Shown piece by piece: positions 37,064-45,352 of a stretch of DNA of 64,000 nt (position 1 is its first letter; each line of letters opens with the position of its first letter). The stretch comes from Sphingomonas psychrotolerans (GTDB taxonomy: Bacteria > Pseudomonadota > Alphaproteobacteria > Sphingomonadales > Sphingomonadaceae). Where the stretch lies: positions 620,001-684,000 of the forward strand of contig NZ_CP024923.1 in the NCBI RefSeq assembly GCF_002796605.1. The letters are read 5' to 3'. The notes beneath the pieces were generated by a model. That model had not been told where the DNA came from and did not search any database. It was given only the letters and a program-made list of their open reading frames with translations. Made by a program: the position numbers and the translations under genes.

Positions 37064-39259
37064 ATGAAGTTCGACACCCCCGCCGGGACCAACCCGATCG
37101 ATCAGCTCAAGGTGATCGGCAAGCCCTTCGACCGGATCGACGGGCCGCGCAAGACCACCGGCACTGCGCCTTATGCCTATGAACACCGGGCTCCGAACGC
37201 GGCCTATGGCCATGTCGTGGGCGCCGCGATCGCCAAGGGGCGGATCACTTCGATCGACCTGAGCGCCGCCAAAGGCGCGCCGGGCGTGCTCGCGATCGTC
37301 ACCGCCGACAATGCCGGCAAGCTCGGGAAGGGCAATTTCAATACCGCCAGGCTGCTCGGCGGGCCCGAGATCGAGCATTATCACCAGGCCGTGGCGCTGG
37401 TCGTCGCAGAGACCTTCGAGCAGGCGCGCGCCGCCGGGGCGCTGGTCCGGGTCGATTATGCCCGCGGCAAGGGCGCGTTCGACCTCGCCGCCGAACGCGA
37501 CGGTGCGAAGCCCAGCAAGGATCAGCCGGACATCAAGGTCGGCGACTTCGCCGCGGCATTCGCCGCCGCGCCGGTCACGCTGGATGCGACCTATCATACC
37601 CCCGACCAGGCGCATGCGATGATGGAGCCGCACGCGACCGTCGCCGCATGGGAAGGCGACCAGCTGACCTTGTGGACCGCGAACCAGATGATCGACTGGA
37701 GCCGCGGCGACGTGGCGAAGACGCTGGGCATCCCGCGTGAGAAGGTGCGGCTGATCTCGCCTTATATCGGCGGCGGGTTCGGCGGGAAGCTGTTCGTCCG
37801 CGCCGACGCGATCCTCGCCGCATTGGGGGCGAAAGCGGCGGGGCGCCCGGTCAAGGTCGCACTGCCGCGGCCGCTGATGTTCAACAACACCACGCACCGC
37901 CCCGCAACGATCCAGCGTATTCGCATCGGGGCGACGCGCGAGGGCAAGATCACTGCGATCGGGCATGAAAACTGGTCGGGCGATCTGCCCGGCGGCGGGA
38001 TCGAGAATGCAGTGCAGCAGACCCGGTTGCTCTATGCGGGCCCCAATCGGCTGATCACTGCGCGGCTGGCGGTGCTCGACCTGCCCGAAGGCAATGCGAT
38101 GCGCGCGCCCGGCGAGGCGCCGGGGCTGATGGCGCTCGAGATCGCGATGGACGAGATGGCGGAGAAGCTCGGGATGGACCCGATCGAGTTCCGCATCCGC
38201 AACGACACCCAGGTCGATCCCGAAAAGCCGGAGCGCCGCTTCTCGCAGCGCCAGCTCATCGAATGCCTGCGCCTCGGCGCCGACCGCTTCGGCTGGAGCA
38301 AGCGCAGCGCGACTCCGGCGGCGGTGCGCGACGGCGCGTGGCTGGTCGGTATGGGGGTCGCCGCGGGCTTCCGCAACAATCTGGTGATGAAATCGGCCGC
38401 GCGAATCCGGTTGAGCCCGGCGGGCCGGGTCACGGTCGAGACCGACATGACCGACATCGGCACCGGCACCTATACGATCATCGCCCAGACGGCCGCCGAG
38501 ATGATGGGGGTGCCGCTGACCAGCGTCGAGGTGAAGCTCGGCGATTCGAGCTTTCCGGTTTCCGCCGGCTCCGGCGGGCAATGGGGCGCCAACAGCGCGA
38601 CTGCGGGCGTCTATGCCGCGTGCGTCAAGCTGCGCGAGACCGTGGCGCAGAAGCTCGGCTTCAACTCGGCCGATGCGGTGTTCGCCGGCGGCAAGGTTCG
38701 CTCGGGCAACCGCAGCGTGCCGTTAGGGAAGGCGGCGGCACGCGGCGAGATCGTGGTCGAGGACCAGATCGAGTTCGGCGACCTTGCGAAGAAATACCAG
38801 CAATCGACTTTCGCCGGCCATTTCGTCGAGGCGGCGGTGCACAATTATACCGGCGAGATCCGTATCCGCCGGATGCTCGCGGTCTGCGCGGCGGGCCGCA
38901 TCCTCAACCCGAAATCGGCGCGCAGCCAGGTGATCGGCGCGATGACGATGGCGGCGGGCGCCGCGTTGATGGAGGAGCTGGCGGTCGACAAGCGTTTCGG
39001 CTTCTTCGTGAACCACGATCTTGCCGGCTACGAAGTGCCCGTGCACGCCGATATCCCGCACCAGGAAGTGATCTTCCTCGACGAGGTCGATCCCGTGTCG
39101 TCGCCGATGAAGGCCAAGGGCGTCGGCGAACTGGGTATCTGCGGCGTGGCTGCCGCGGTTGCCAACGCGGTCTACAATGCCACGGGGGTCCGCGTGCGCG
39201 ACTATCCGGTCACCCTGGACAAGCTCCTGGAACGGCTGCCGACTCCGCAGGATCGTTAA
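37064..39259 (+). CDS. paoC: Periplasmic aldehyde oxidoreductase, molybdenum subunit
   Basis: A 731-residue catalytic subunit that binds molybdenum cofactor (MCD type in E. coli). It has KPFDRIDGPRKTTGTAPYAY, the Mo-site PYIGGGFGGKLFVRADA, GNAMRAPGEAPGLMALEIAM, and near the C-terminus KGVGELGICG with the catalytic glutamate E689. It oxidises aldehydes to carboxylic acids. No PaoD-type insertion chaperone follows; the next gene is convergent, so maturation must rely on a factor encoded elsewhere. The stop overlaps the LDH-like gene. Confidence 0.94.
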   Translation: MKFDTPAGTNPIDQLKVIGKPFDRIDGPRKTTGTAPYAYEHRAPNAAYGHVVGAAIAKGRITSIDLSAAKGAPGVLAIVTADNAGKLGKGNFNTARLLGGPEIEHYHQAVALVVAETFEQARAAGALVRVDYARGKGAFDLAAERDGAKPSKDQPDIKVGDFAAAFAAAPVTLDATYHTPDQAHAMMEPHATVAAWEGDQLTLWTANQMIDWSRGDVAKTLGIPREKVRLISPYIGGGFGGKLFVRADAILAALGAKAAGRPVKVALPRPLMFNNTTHRPATIQRIRIGATREGKITAIGHENWSGDLPGGGIENAVQQTRLLYAGPNRLITARLAVLDLPEGNAMRAPGEAPGLMALEIAMDEMAEKLGMDPIEFRIRNDTQVDPEKPERRFSQRQLIECLRLGADRFGWSKRSATPAAVRDGAWLVGMGVAAGFRNNLVMKSAARIRLSPAGRVTVETDMTDIGTGTYTIIAQTAAEMMGVPLTSVEVKLGDSSFPVSAGSGGQWGANSATAGVYAACVKLRETVAQKLGFNSADAVFAGGKVRSGNRSVPLGKAAARGEIVVEDQIEFGDLAKKYQQSTFAGHFVEAAVHNYTGEIRIRRMLAVCAAGRILNPKSARSQVIGAMTMAAGAALMEELAVDKRFGFFVNHDLAGYEVPVHADIPHQEVIFLDEVDPVSSPMKAKGVGELGICGVAAAVANAVYNATGVRVRDYPVTLDKLLERLPTPQDR

Positions 39260-40209
39260 CGCGCAGCCAGTCCGATTGAGACGCCTACCGCGCGGAGTGC
39301 TGCCGCCGATCCGCGCAACGCGTCTTCTTCCTCGCTCGACAGATCGGGGATCAGCACTCTTTCGATACCTCCCGCGCCAAGGACGCAAGGCAGGCTCAGG
39401 TACAGATCCTCAATTCCCAGCTGGCCGGTCAGCAAGGTCGAAACGGGCAGCACCGCATGTTCGTCGCGCACGATGGCTTCGCAGATCCGGACGATCGCGG
39501 TGGCCACGCCGAACGACGTATAGCCCTTGCCGGTCATGATCGTATAGGCGGCGTCGCGAACCTTCTGCGCGACTTCGGCCCGATCGGGCTCAGGCGCGGG
39601 CGAAGCGAACGCCGCCATGTCCAGGCCGCCAACGCGCAGACTGGAAAAGGCGACCACCTCGCTGTCTCCATGTTCGCCGAGCACCAGCCCCTCCACTGCA
39701 CCCGGCGCCACTCCCAGGCGGAGCGCGAGTTCCTGCCTGAGCCGGCTGGTGTCCAGCAAAGTTCCGGTGCCGATCACCCGCGATGACGGCAGCCCGGCGC
39801 GACGGAAGGCAACCAGCGACATCACGTCCACCGGGTTGGCGGCGATCAGAATGACCCCAACGAAGCCGGCGGCGATCAATTGATCTACGCACGACGTAAC
39901 GATCTCCGCGCTTCCGGACGCAACCGACAGGCGGGATTGAGAGCCATGCGTGGCCCCTCCAGCGGTTATGACCGCAATGCTGGCGGTGCGCGCATCCGCG
40001 TAGGCGCCTGCCCAGATTTTCGCCGGCCGCGCCAGTGCGTTGGCATCTCTGAGATCGGCAGCTTCGGCCCTGGCGAGGTCCGCGTTGCTGTCGATCAGGA
40101 CAATCTCTCTGAACAAGGCCCGAAGCATCAGGGCATAAGCGGCAGTCGCACCGACATGGCCCGAACCCACGATGGCAATGCGGCTTCCCGGAGGCGTTAA
40201 GTCCGTCAC
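39256..40209 (-). CDS. Lactate/malate dehydrogenase-family protein
   Basis: A 317-residue NAD-dependent 2-hydroxyacid dehydrogenase. The Rossmann motif is RIAIVGSGHVGATAAYALM. The catalytic pair is present: Asp/Arg in GTGTLLDTSRLRQELALRLG and His in VLGEHGDSEVVAF. The substrate-specificity loop is unusual: GGATHGSQSRLSVA is one residue shorter than the LDH form (GANQKPGETRL) and has no Gln (LDH) or Arg (MDH) at the discriminating position. Pyruvate/lactate is therefore likely but not certain. The start is GTG 40209 behind GGAG. Confidence 0.85.
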   Translation of the reverse strand: MTDLTPPGSRIAIVGSGHVGATAAYALMLRALFREIVLIDSNADLARAEAADLRDANALARPAKIWAGAYADARTASIAVITAGGATHGSQSRLSVASGSAEIVTSCVDQLIAAGFVGVILIAANPVDVMSLVAFRRAGLPSSRVIGTGTLLDTSRLRQELALRLGVAPGAVEGLVLGEHGDSEVVAFSSLRVGGLDMAAFASPAPEPDRAEVAQKVRDAAYTIMTGKGYTSFGVATAIVRICEAIVRDEHAVLPVSTLLTGQLGIEDLYLSLPCVLGAGGIERVLIPDLSSEEEDALRGSAAALRAVGVSIGLAAR

Positions 40210-40253
40210 GATTTGATCTCCAGATTTTTGGCCCGCGCCCCGCGAATATGCGT

Positions 40254-41324
40254 CTAGACTGCCGCTTCGGCAGGTCCCGCGTCGACGGCCTTGCCCTCGG
40301 CCGGCCGGGCATGCTCGAGCAATATCTTGGTTCCCGGCGTGCCGTCCACGATGGTGACGCGCGCGTCCAGCTGTTTTGCGAGCGCCTGGACGATATTGGT
40401 CCCGAGGCCGGGCTTGGCCTCGCCGGGCCGTTTCGGCATGCCGACGCCATCGTCGGCAACCGACAGGGTCCAGTCGCCGCCCTCGCTGTCATAGTCTACG
40501 ACGATCTTGCCCTGCTGCCCTTCGGGAAAGGCGTGCTTGAGAGCATTGATGACGAGTTCGGTGACGACCAGCCCGATGCTCACCGAAATATCGGCGTCGA
40601 CGCGGCTATCGTCGCCTTTGACTTCGAGATTGATCTGGTCGCGATCGTGGATCATCGATGCGCCGATGCTCTCGCACAATTGGCTCAGATAGGGCCGCAG
40701 GCTGACCCGATCGACCGACGAGACTGCGAGCTGCTTCTGGATCGCGGCAACCGACATCACGCGATGATGGGCATTGTGGAGATGGCTTCGCGCCTCTTCC
40801 GACTGCACTTTCCTCGCGCTCTGCAACAGCACGCTGGCGATGATCTGGAGGCTGTTGGCGACACGGTGCTGGAGTTCCTGCAGCAAGATGCCCTTATCGC
40901 GGATCAGGTCCTCATTCATTTTCTCGGCGATCCGCGCGTCGGTCACATCGGCAATGGCGAGCAGGAGGCGGATATCCTCGCCTGCGCCATAATCGAGCTT
41001 GTGCGCGTTGACGACCAGCCGGCGTAGCGCGCGACCTTCGCGCTTGAGGTCGAATTCGTAATTCTTGACTTCGGCGAAGCCGGAGGCGGTTGCCTTCAGC
41101 AGTGAATGGAGCTGCGGTATTGCCCATTCACCTGCACCCAATGCGGCGAATTCGCGTCCCACGAGGGTGGACCCGTCGATCCCGAAGACGTGACAGAAGA
41201 CCTGGCTGGCGGCGATCACGGCGCGGTTCTCGTCAAGCAGCAGCAGGGGCGCGTGCGAAGAAGCCACCACCGCCATGGCGAGCTTAAGGTCGAGATCGGA
41301 ACGGATTGGTGATGCGGGAGGCAT
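40254..41324 (-). CDS. PAS-domain sensor histidine kinase, HisKA_2 type
   Basis: A 356-residue soluble kinase. The PAS domain lies at about 15-135 (LLLLDENRAVIAASQVFCHV; LLLAIADVTDARIAEKMNED). The HisKA_2 dimerisation/phosphoacceptor helix follows with H153 (LLQELQHRVANSLQIIASVL) and HHRVMSVAAIQKQL. The HATPase domain has the N-box VVTELVINALKHAF and the G-box DDGVGMP...GLGTNIVQALAKQL. There are no transmembrane segments, so it senses a cytoplasmic cue. No response regulator is adjacent. Kinases of this type in alphaproteobacteria often feed the PhyR general stress response; that link is only a possibility here. Confidence 0.9.
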   Translation of the reverse strand: MPPASPIRSDLDLKLAMAVVASSHAPLLLLDENRAVIAASQVFCHVFGIDGSTLVGREFAALGAGEWAIPQLHSLLKATASGFAEVKNYEFDLKREGRALRRLVVNAHKLDYGAGEDIRLLLAIADVTDARIAEKMNEDLIRDKGILLQELQHRVANSLQIIASVLLQSARKVQSEEARSHLHNAHHRVMSVAAIQKQLAVSSVDRVSLRPYLSQLCESIGASMIHDRDQINLEVKGDDSRVDADISVSIGLVVTELVINALKHAFPEGQQGKIVVDYDSEGGDWTLSVADDGVGMPKRPGEAKPGLGTNIVQALAKQLDARVTIVDGTPGTKILLEHARPAEGKAVDAGPAEAAV

Positions 41325-41510
41325 AGAGCCCTTTCGGCCCCGGGGAGGGCTGGGTCGCGCGTTTCACGGCGTAAACACGACCTGATTGAGGTATAGCACG
41401 CGCTTGCGCCCCGGATCGTAACAATTCGACAGGCCATGCAGCCAACGCGGTCAAATAATGGCAAATCACTAACGCAGAGAAGGACTCGTTGCGCGGCGGA
41501 ACGATCTTCG

Positions 41511-41541
41511 TTCGACCAAGTCCAATTTCGCCGCTTATAAT
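41511..41541 (+). promoter_or_regulatory. Promoter of the truncated Crp-like gene
   Basis: A perfect TATAAT (41536-41541) lies 19 bp after TTCGAC (41511-41516) and about 36 bp before the TTG start of the Crp-like fragment. It is one of the best -10 boxes in the window and now drives only a gene remnant. Confidence 0.4.
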
Positions 41542-41577
41542 GGCCGCCATTAACAAGGCTGCCGGGCGGAGGGTAAT

Positions 41578-41820
41578 TTGGAAGGCGAGGCGTATTTCTT
41601 CGCAACGCTGGAGGTAATACTCTCTTGCGAACCCGAGATCGCGACTGCGTTGTTCGCGCACGGGCGCGTACGTCCCGTCGAAGGGCGCAGGCATATCGTA
41701 CACCAGGGCGACCTGCTCGACACGATGTGGCTCGTGCTCGACGGCAGGATCAAGATCGAGTCGAGCTCCTCCACCGGCCACGAAAATACGCTGGAAATGC
41801 TCTGGGTTGGTCCACTCAAC
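41578..41820 (+). pseudogene. Truncated Crp/cyclic-nucleotide-binding regulator
   Basis: The start of a Crp-family gene from TTG 41578 behind GGAGGG. It reads EPEIATALFAHGRVRPVEGR and RRHIVHQGDLLDTMWLVLDG then RIKIE, which are the first beta strands of a cNMP-binding domain. The similarity stops near residue 65; the open frame runs on to 41979 but only as an antisense shadow of the next gene. The rest of the sensor domain and the DNA-binding domain are missing, so this looks like a deletion or rearrangement junction. Confidence 0.6.
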
Positions 41821-41874
41821 CAACGGCGCTGCGCTGTCCGATGGTCTCGGGCTAGCGTCGTGCCCGCGAACCCA

Positions 41875-41888
41875 CTGAACCGGTTCAG
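41875..41888. promoter_or_regulatory. Palindrome at a suspected junction
   Basis: CTGAACCGGTTCAG is a perfect 14-bp palindrome with the central CCGG typical of LacI-family operators. It overlaps the stop codon of the SsuD-like gene and lies just beyond the Crp remnant, where no downstream gene would use it. It may be an orphaned operator or a chance site. Confidence 0.3.
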
Positions 41889-42996
41889 GCGCTCTGAAGC
41901 GGTTGGTGGCGAAGCCGGGGCAAGACATGTCGAGCGAACAGGTCGGCCTCGGCGATGTGCGGATAGCCCGACAGGATGAACGCATCGATGCCGAGCGCGC
42001 GATACGCCTCGAGCTTGGCGAGGACCTGGTCGGGATTGCCGACGATCGCCGCGCCGCAGCCGGAGCGGGCGCGCCCGATTCCGGTCCACAGATTATCCTC
42101 GACATAGCCGTCGCCGCTCGCCGCCTCGCGCAGTTCGGCCTGCCGGCGCACGCCCGCCGAGGCCGCATCGAGCGAGCGGGCGCGGATCGCTTCGCCTTGC
42201 GCCGCATCGAGCCGCGACAACAGCCGATCGGCCGCCGTCCGCGCCTCGGCTTCGGTCTCGCGGACGACGACATGGACGCGGTAGCCGAAGCGCAGTGTGC
42301 GGCCGCGCGCCGCTGCCCGGCGGCGCAGATCGGCGACGATCTCGGCGACTGCCTCGATCCGGTCGGGCCACATGAGGTAAACGTCCGCGCCCTCGGCCGC
42401 GGCTTCGCGTGCATCTTCCGACAGGCCACCGAAATAGAGCAAAGGCGCGCGCCCCGAGACGGTGGTGATACGGGGCGGCTCGAGCTTGAGCTTCCAGAAC
42501 TCGCCCTGATGATCGAGCGGCTTACCGTCGAGCAATGTCTTGAGGATGTGCATCGCCTCGACCGTGCGCCGATAGCGCGGGCCGGACGCCAAGGTCTCGC
42601 CGGAAGATCGGACGAGATGATGTTCACCGTCAGCCGTCCGCCGAGGATCCGGTCGATCGTGGCGATCTGGCGCGCGAGCTGGGGCGGCCAGCTCTCGCCG
42701 ATGCGCACTGCCATCAGCAGCCGGAGGCGTCGGAGCAAGGGCGCGACCGCCGCGGCGAAGGCAGTGGTGTCGATGCCCAGCGCGTAGCCCGAGGGAAGCA
42801 GCAGATTGTCGTAGCCGCCGGTCTCCGCCGCCAGCGCGATGTCGCGGCAATGCTCCCAGCTCGACTGGAGCCGCGGATCGGGCTGGCCGAGAAACTCGTA
42901 ATCGTCGTCGCACAGTGCGGAGAACCAGCTGACCTCGCAGGGCGAAAGCGGATCTTGCTTGCCGTTCGCGGCGGTTTGGGGATTGGCTTCGCGCAT
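41885..42996 (-). pseudogene. SsuD-like FMNH2-dependent monooxygenase, one frameshift
   Basis: A luciferase-like flavin monooxygenase related to alkanesulfonate monooxygenase. The first 130 residues (MREANPQ...; EVSWFSALCDDDYEFLG; RLTVNIISSDLP) are in one frame. The rest (GETLASGPRYRRTVEAMHI; GRAPLLYFGGLSEDAREAAA; AFILSGYPHIAEADLF) is one base off. One base missing in a C/G run at about 42600 (three expected, two seen) restores a 370-residue protein. The ATG at 42996 has AGAGGA upstream. It would cleave an organosulfonate or oxidise a related substrate with reduced flavin. It is divergent from a Gfo/Idh/MocA gene with 23 bp between the starts. Confidence 0.8.
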
Positions 42997-43019
42997 CGTC
43001 AGGTCCTCTGGAGCATGAA

Positions 43020-44123
43020 ATGGTATCGCGGATTCGCTACGGCCTCGTCGGCACCGGAATGATGGGGCTCGAGCATATCCGCAATCTCGCGATCACGCCG
43101 GGCGCCGAACTCGTCGCGATCGCCGATCCCGAAGGCCGGTCGCTCGATTGGGCCGCGCAGGCACTCGGCGACAAGGCGGACGCAGTGACCAGTTACCCGA
43201 ATGCGGCGGCACTCGCGGTGCATCCAGGGCTCGACGCGGTGATCGTGGCGAGCCCCAATCATACGCACCGGCAGGCTGTCGAGCCGCTGTTCGACGCCGG
43301 ACTCCACATCCTGTGCGAAAAGCCGCTCGCCACGACGATCGCCGACGCGCGCTGGATCGCCGAGCACGCAGCGCAGCATCCGGCGGTGTTCTGGACGGCG
43401 ATGGAATATCGCTACATGCCGCCGGTCGCCGCGCTGATCGAGGCCGTTCATACAGGCGCAATCGGCCGATTGCGCATGCTGGCGATGCGCGAGCACCGCT
43501 TCCCGTTCCTCGTCAAGGTCCGCGACTGGAACCGCTTCGCGCGCAACAGTGGCGGCACGATGGTCGAGAAATGCTGCCACTTCTTCGATCTGATGCGGTT
43601 CATTGTCCGGTCCGAGCCGGTGCGCGTCTATTGCTCGGGCGGGCAGGACGTGAACCATCTCGACGAACGCTATGGCGGCGAGCGCCCCGACATCGTCGAC
43701 AACAGCTACACGATCGTCGATTTCGCCGACGGCACGCGGGCGATGCTCGATCTGTGCATGTTCGCCGACGGCGCCGAAGAGCAGGAAGAGATCGTCGCGA
43801 CCGGCGACGCCGCACGGCTCGACGTCAGTATCCCCGGCGGTGTGCTGACGCTGTCGCCGCGGGTCGGCTTCGGCAATCCCAAGCGGCCCAAGCGGCGCAC
43901 GGTCGAGGTCGACCCCGTCGCGCTCGCCGCGGGCTCGCACCATGGCTCGACCTTCTACCAGCATCAGGCGTTCGCGCGCGCCGTGCGCGGCGAGGGGCCG
44001 GTCGAGGTAACTGCCGAGGACGGGTTGCGCGCGGTGGCGATCGGCGTGGCGGCCGAGATCAGCCTGCGCGAGCATCGTGCGGTCACCATCGCCGAGGTGC
44101 TCGCTCAGCCGAGCGACGCATAA
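43020..44123 (+). CDS. Gfo/Idh/MocA-family oxidoreductase
   Basis: A 367-residue NAD(P)-dependent sugar- or inositol-type dehydrogenase. The Rossmann motif RYGLVGTGMMGLEHIRNLA is followed by the family signature LHILCEKPLATTIADA (EKP with the catalytic lysine). The C-terminal domain has NSGGTMVEKCCHFFDLMRF with the conserved histidines. ATG 43020 follows GGAG. Its 3' end overlaps the convergent MFS gene by 19 bp. It probably oxidises a sugar or cyclitol taken up by the neighbouring receptor and permease. Confidence 0.92.
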   Translation: MVSRIRYGLVGTGMMGLEHIRNLAITPGAELVAIADPEGRSLDWAAQALGDKADAVTSYPNAAALAVHPGLDAVIVASPNHTHRQAVEPLFDAGLHILCEKPLATTIADARWIAEHAAQHPAVFWTAMEYRYMPPVAALIEAVHTGAIGRLRMLAMREHRFPFLVKVRDWNRFARNSGGTMVEKCCHFFDLMRFIVRSEPVRVYCSGGQDVNHLDERYGGERPDIVDNSYTIVDFADGTRAMLDLCMFADGAEEQEEIVATGDAARLDVSIPGGVLTLSPRVGFGNPKRPKRRTVEVDPVALAAGSHHGSTFYQHQAFARAVRGEGPVEVTAEDGLRAVAIGVAAEISLREHRAVTIAEVLAQPSDA

Positions 44124-45352
44124 GCGCTCCGCGGCAGCACCAGCCGCACCAACGCGATGCCGGTGAGATAGGAGAAAGCGGCGATCCAGAACATCGGCGC
44201 ATAGCCATGCCCGTTGTCGAGCGACCATCCGGCCAGTTCGAGGATCGCCATGCCCGCGAGATTGCCGGCAAAGGCGCCAATCCCGATCACCGATCCGACG
44301 CGTGAGGCCGGGAAGATGTCGGTCGCGAGCCCGAAGACGTTGGTCGAAAAGCCCTGGTGCGCGAACAGTGCGAAGCCGAGCAGCAGCGCCGCCGTCCAGG
44401 CATTGCCGGCGACGAGCACCAGGGGGATCGGTAGCACCAGCAGCGCATAGATGAGCAATGTGGTCAGGCGGCTGCGCTCGAGCGTCCAGCCGCGGGCGAG
44501 CAGCATGCCCGGCAGCCAACCGCCGGTGATCGCGCCGAGCGCGGCGAGGCTGTAGACGAGCGCCACCGGCGCGCCGAGCTCGCCTTGGGCCAGCCCGAAC
44601 TGGCGGTGGAACAGGTCGGGGGTCCAGAACAACAGGAACCACCAGACCTGATCGCTGAGCACCTTGGCGACCGCGACTGCCAGCGTCCGCCGGTCCCGGA
44701 GCAGCGTGCTCCACCGCTCGCCCCCGTCCGCGACGCGCGCGGGGGCGGGCGGCGCGACGCGCAGCCACGCGATCACCCAGATCAGCCCGAGCCCACCGGC
44801 GATCAGGAAGCTCGCCCGCCAGCCCACCGAGAGCGCCAGCGCCGGGATCAGCAACGGCGTCAGGATCGCGCCGAAATTGGGCGCGGTATTGGCGATCCCG
44901 AGCGCGCGCGAGCGCTCGCGCGCCGGGAAGTAAGTCGCCGCAGATTTGACCGCGGCGGGGGTGCCGATCGATTCGGCCGCGCCCAGCGCCGCCCGCGCGA
45001 CTACGAACTGCGTCACCGTGGCGGCGAAGGCGTGCGCCATCCCGGCGATGCTCCACAAAGCCACGCCGATCCCGAATCCGCGGCGTATTCCGACCCGGTC
45101 GATGAACCAGCCGGTGCCGAGGAATGCGATCGCCGCGGCGAACTGGAAGGCCGACGCCATGTGGGCATAGTCGCGGTCCGACCAGTGGAACTCGGCCTGT
45201 AGCGTCGGCTTGAGCAGCGCGAGGATCTGCCGGTCGACATAATTGAGCATGATCGCGACGAAGACGAGCGCGAGAATCGTCCAGCGACCCTCGACCCCCG
45301 TCTCGTTCGCGAGCGCCGGCTCAGAAGCGGGTGCGGGCATTGATTCCGACAT
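44105..45352 (-). CDS. MFS transporter, anion:cation symporter type
   Basis: A protein of about 415 residues with 12 transmembrane segments. The first helix region WTILALVFVAIMLNYVDRQI and RALGIANTAPNFGAILTPLL are typical of the hexuronate/phthalate (ACS) subfamily. The start is uncertain (ATG at 45361, 45352 or 45340); all overlap the 3' end of the receptor gene, implying translational coupling. It is the last gene of the sulfatase-receptor-MFS operon and would carry the organic acid or desulfated product across the inner membrane. Confidence 0.88.
   Translation of the reverse strand: MSESMPAPASEPALANETGVEGRWTILALVFVAIMLNYVDRQILALLKPTLQAEFHWSDRDYAHMASAFQFAAAIAFLGTGWFIDRVGIRRGFGIGVALWSIAGMAHAFAATVTQFVVARAALGAAESIGTPAAVKSAATYFPARERSRALGIANTAPNFGAILTPLLIPALALSVGWRASFLIAGGLGLIWVIAWLRVAPPAPARVADGGERWSTLLRDRRTLAVAVAKVLSDQVWWFLLFWTPDLFHRQFGLAQGELGAPVALVYSLAALGAITGGWLPGMLLARGWTLERSRLTTLLIYALLVLPIPLVLVAGNAWTAALLLGFALFAHQGFSTNVFGLATDIFPASRVGSVIGIGAFAGNLAGMAILELAGWSLDNGHGYAPMFWIAAFSYLTGIALVRLVLPRSAYASLG

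Noticed and set aside
36815..38581. 588-codon minus-strand frame opposite paoB/paoC
   Set aside because: The molybdoenzyme subunits on the plus strand are unambiguous; the antisense product has no recognisable features.
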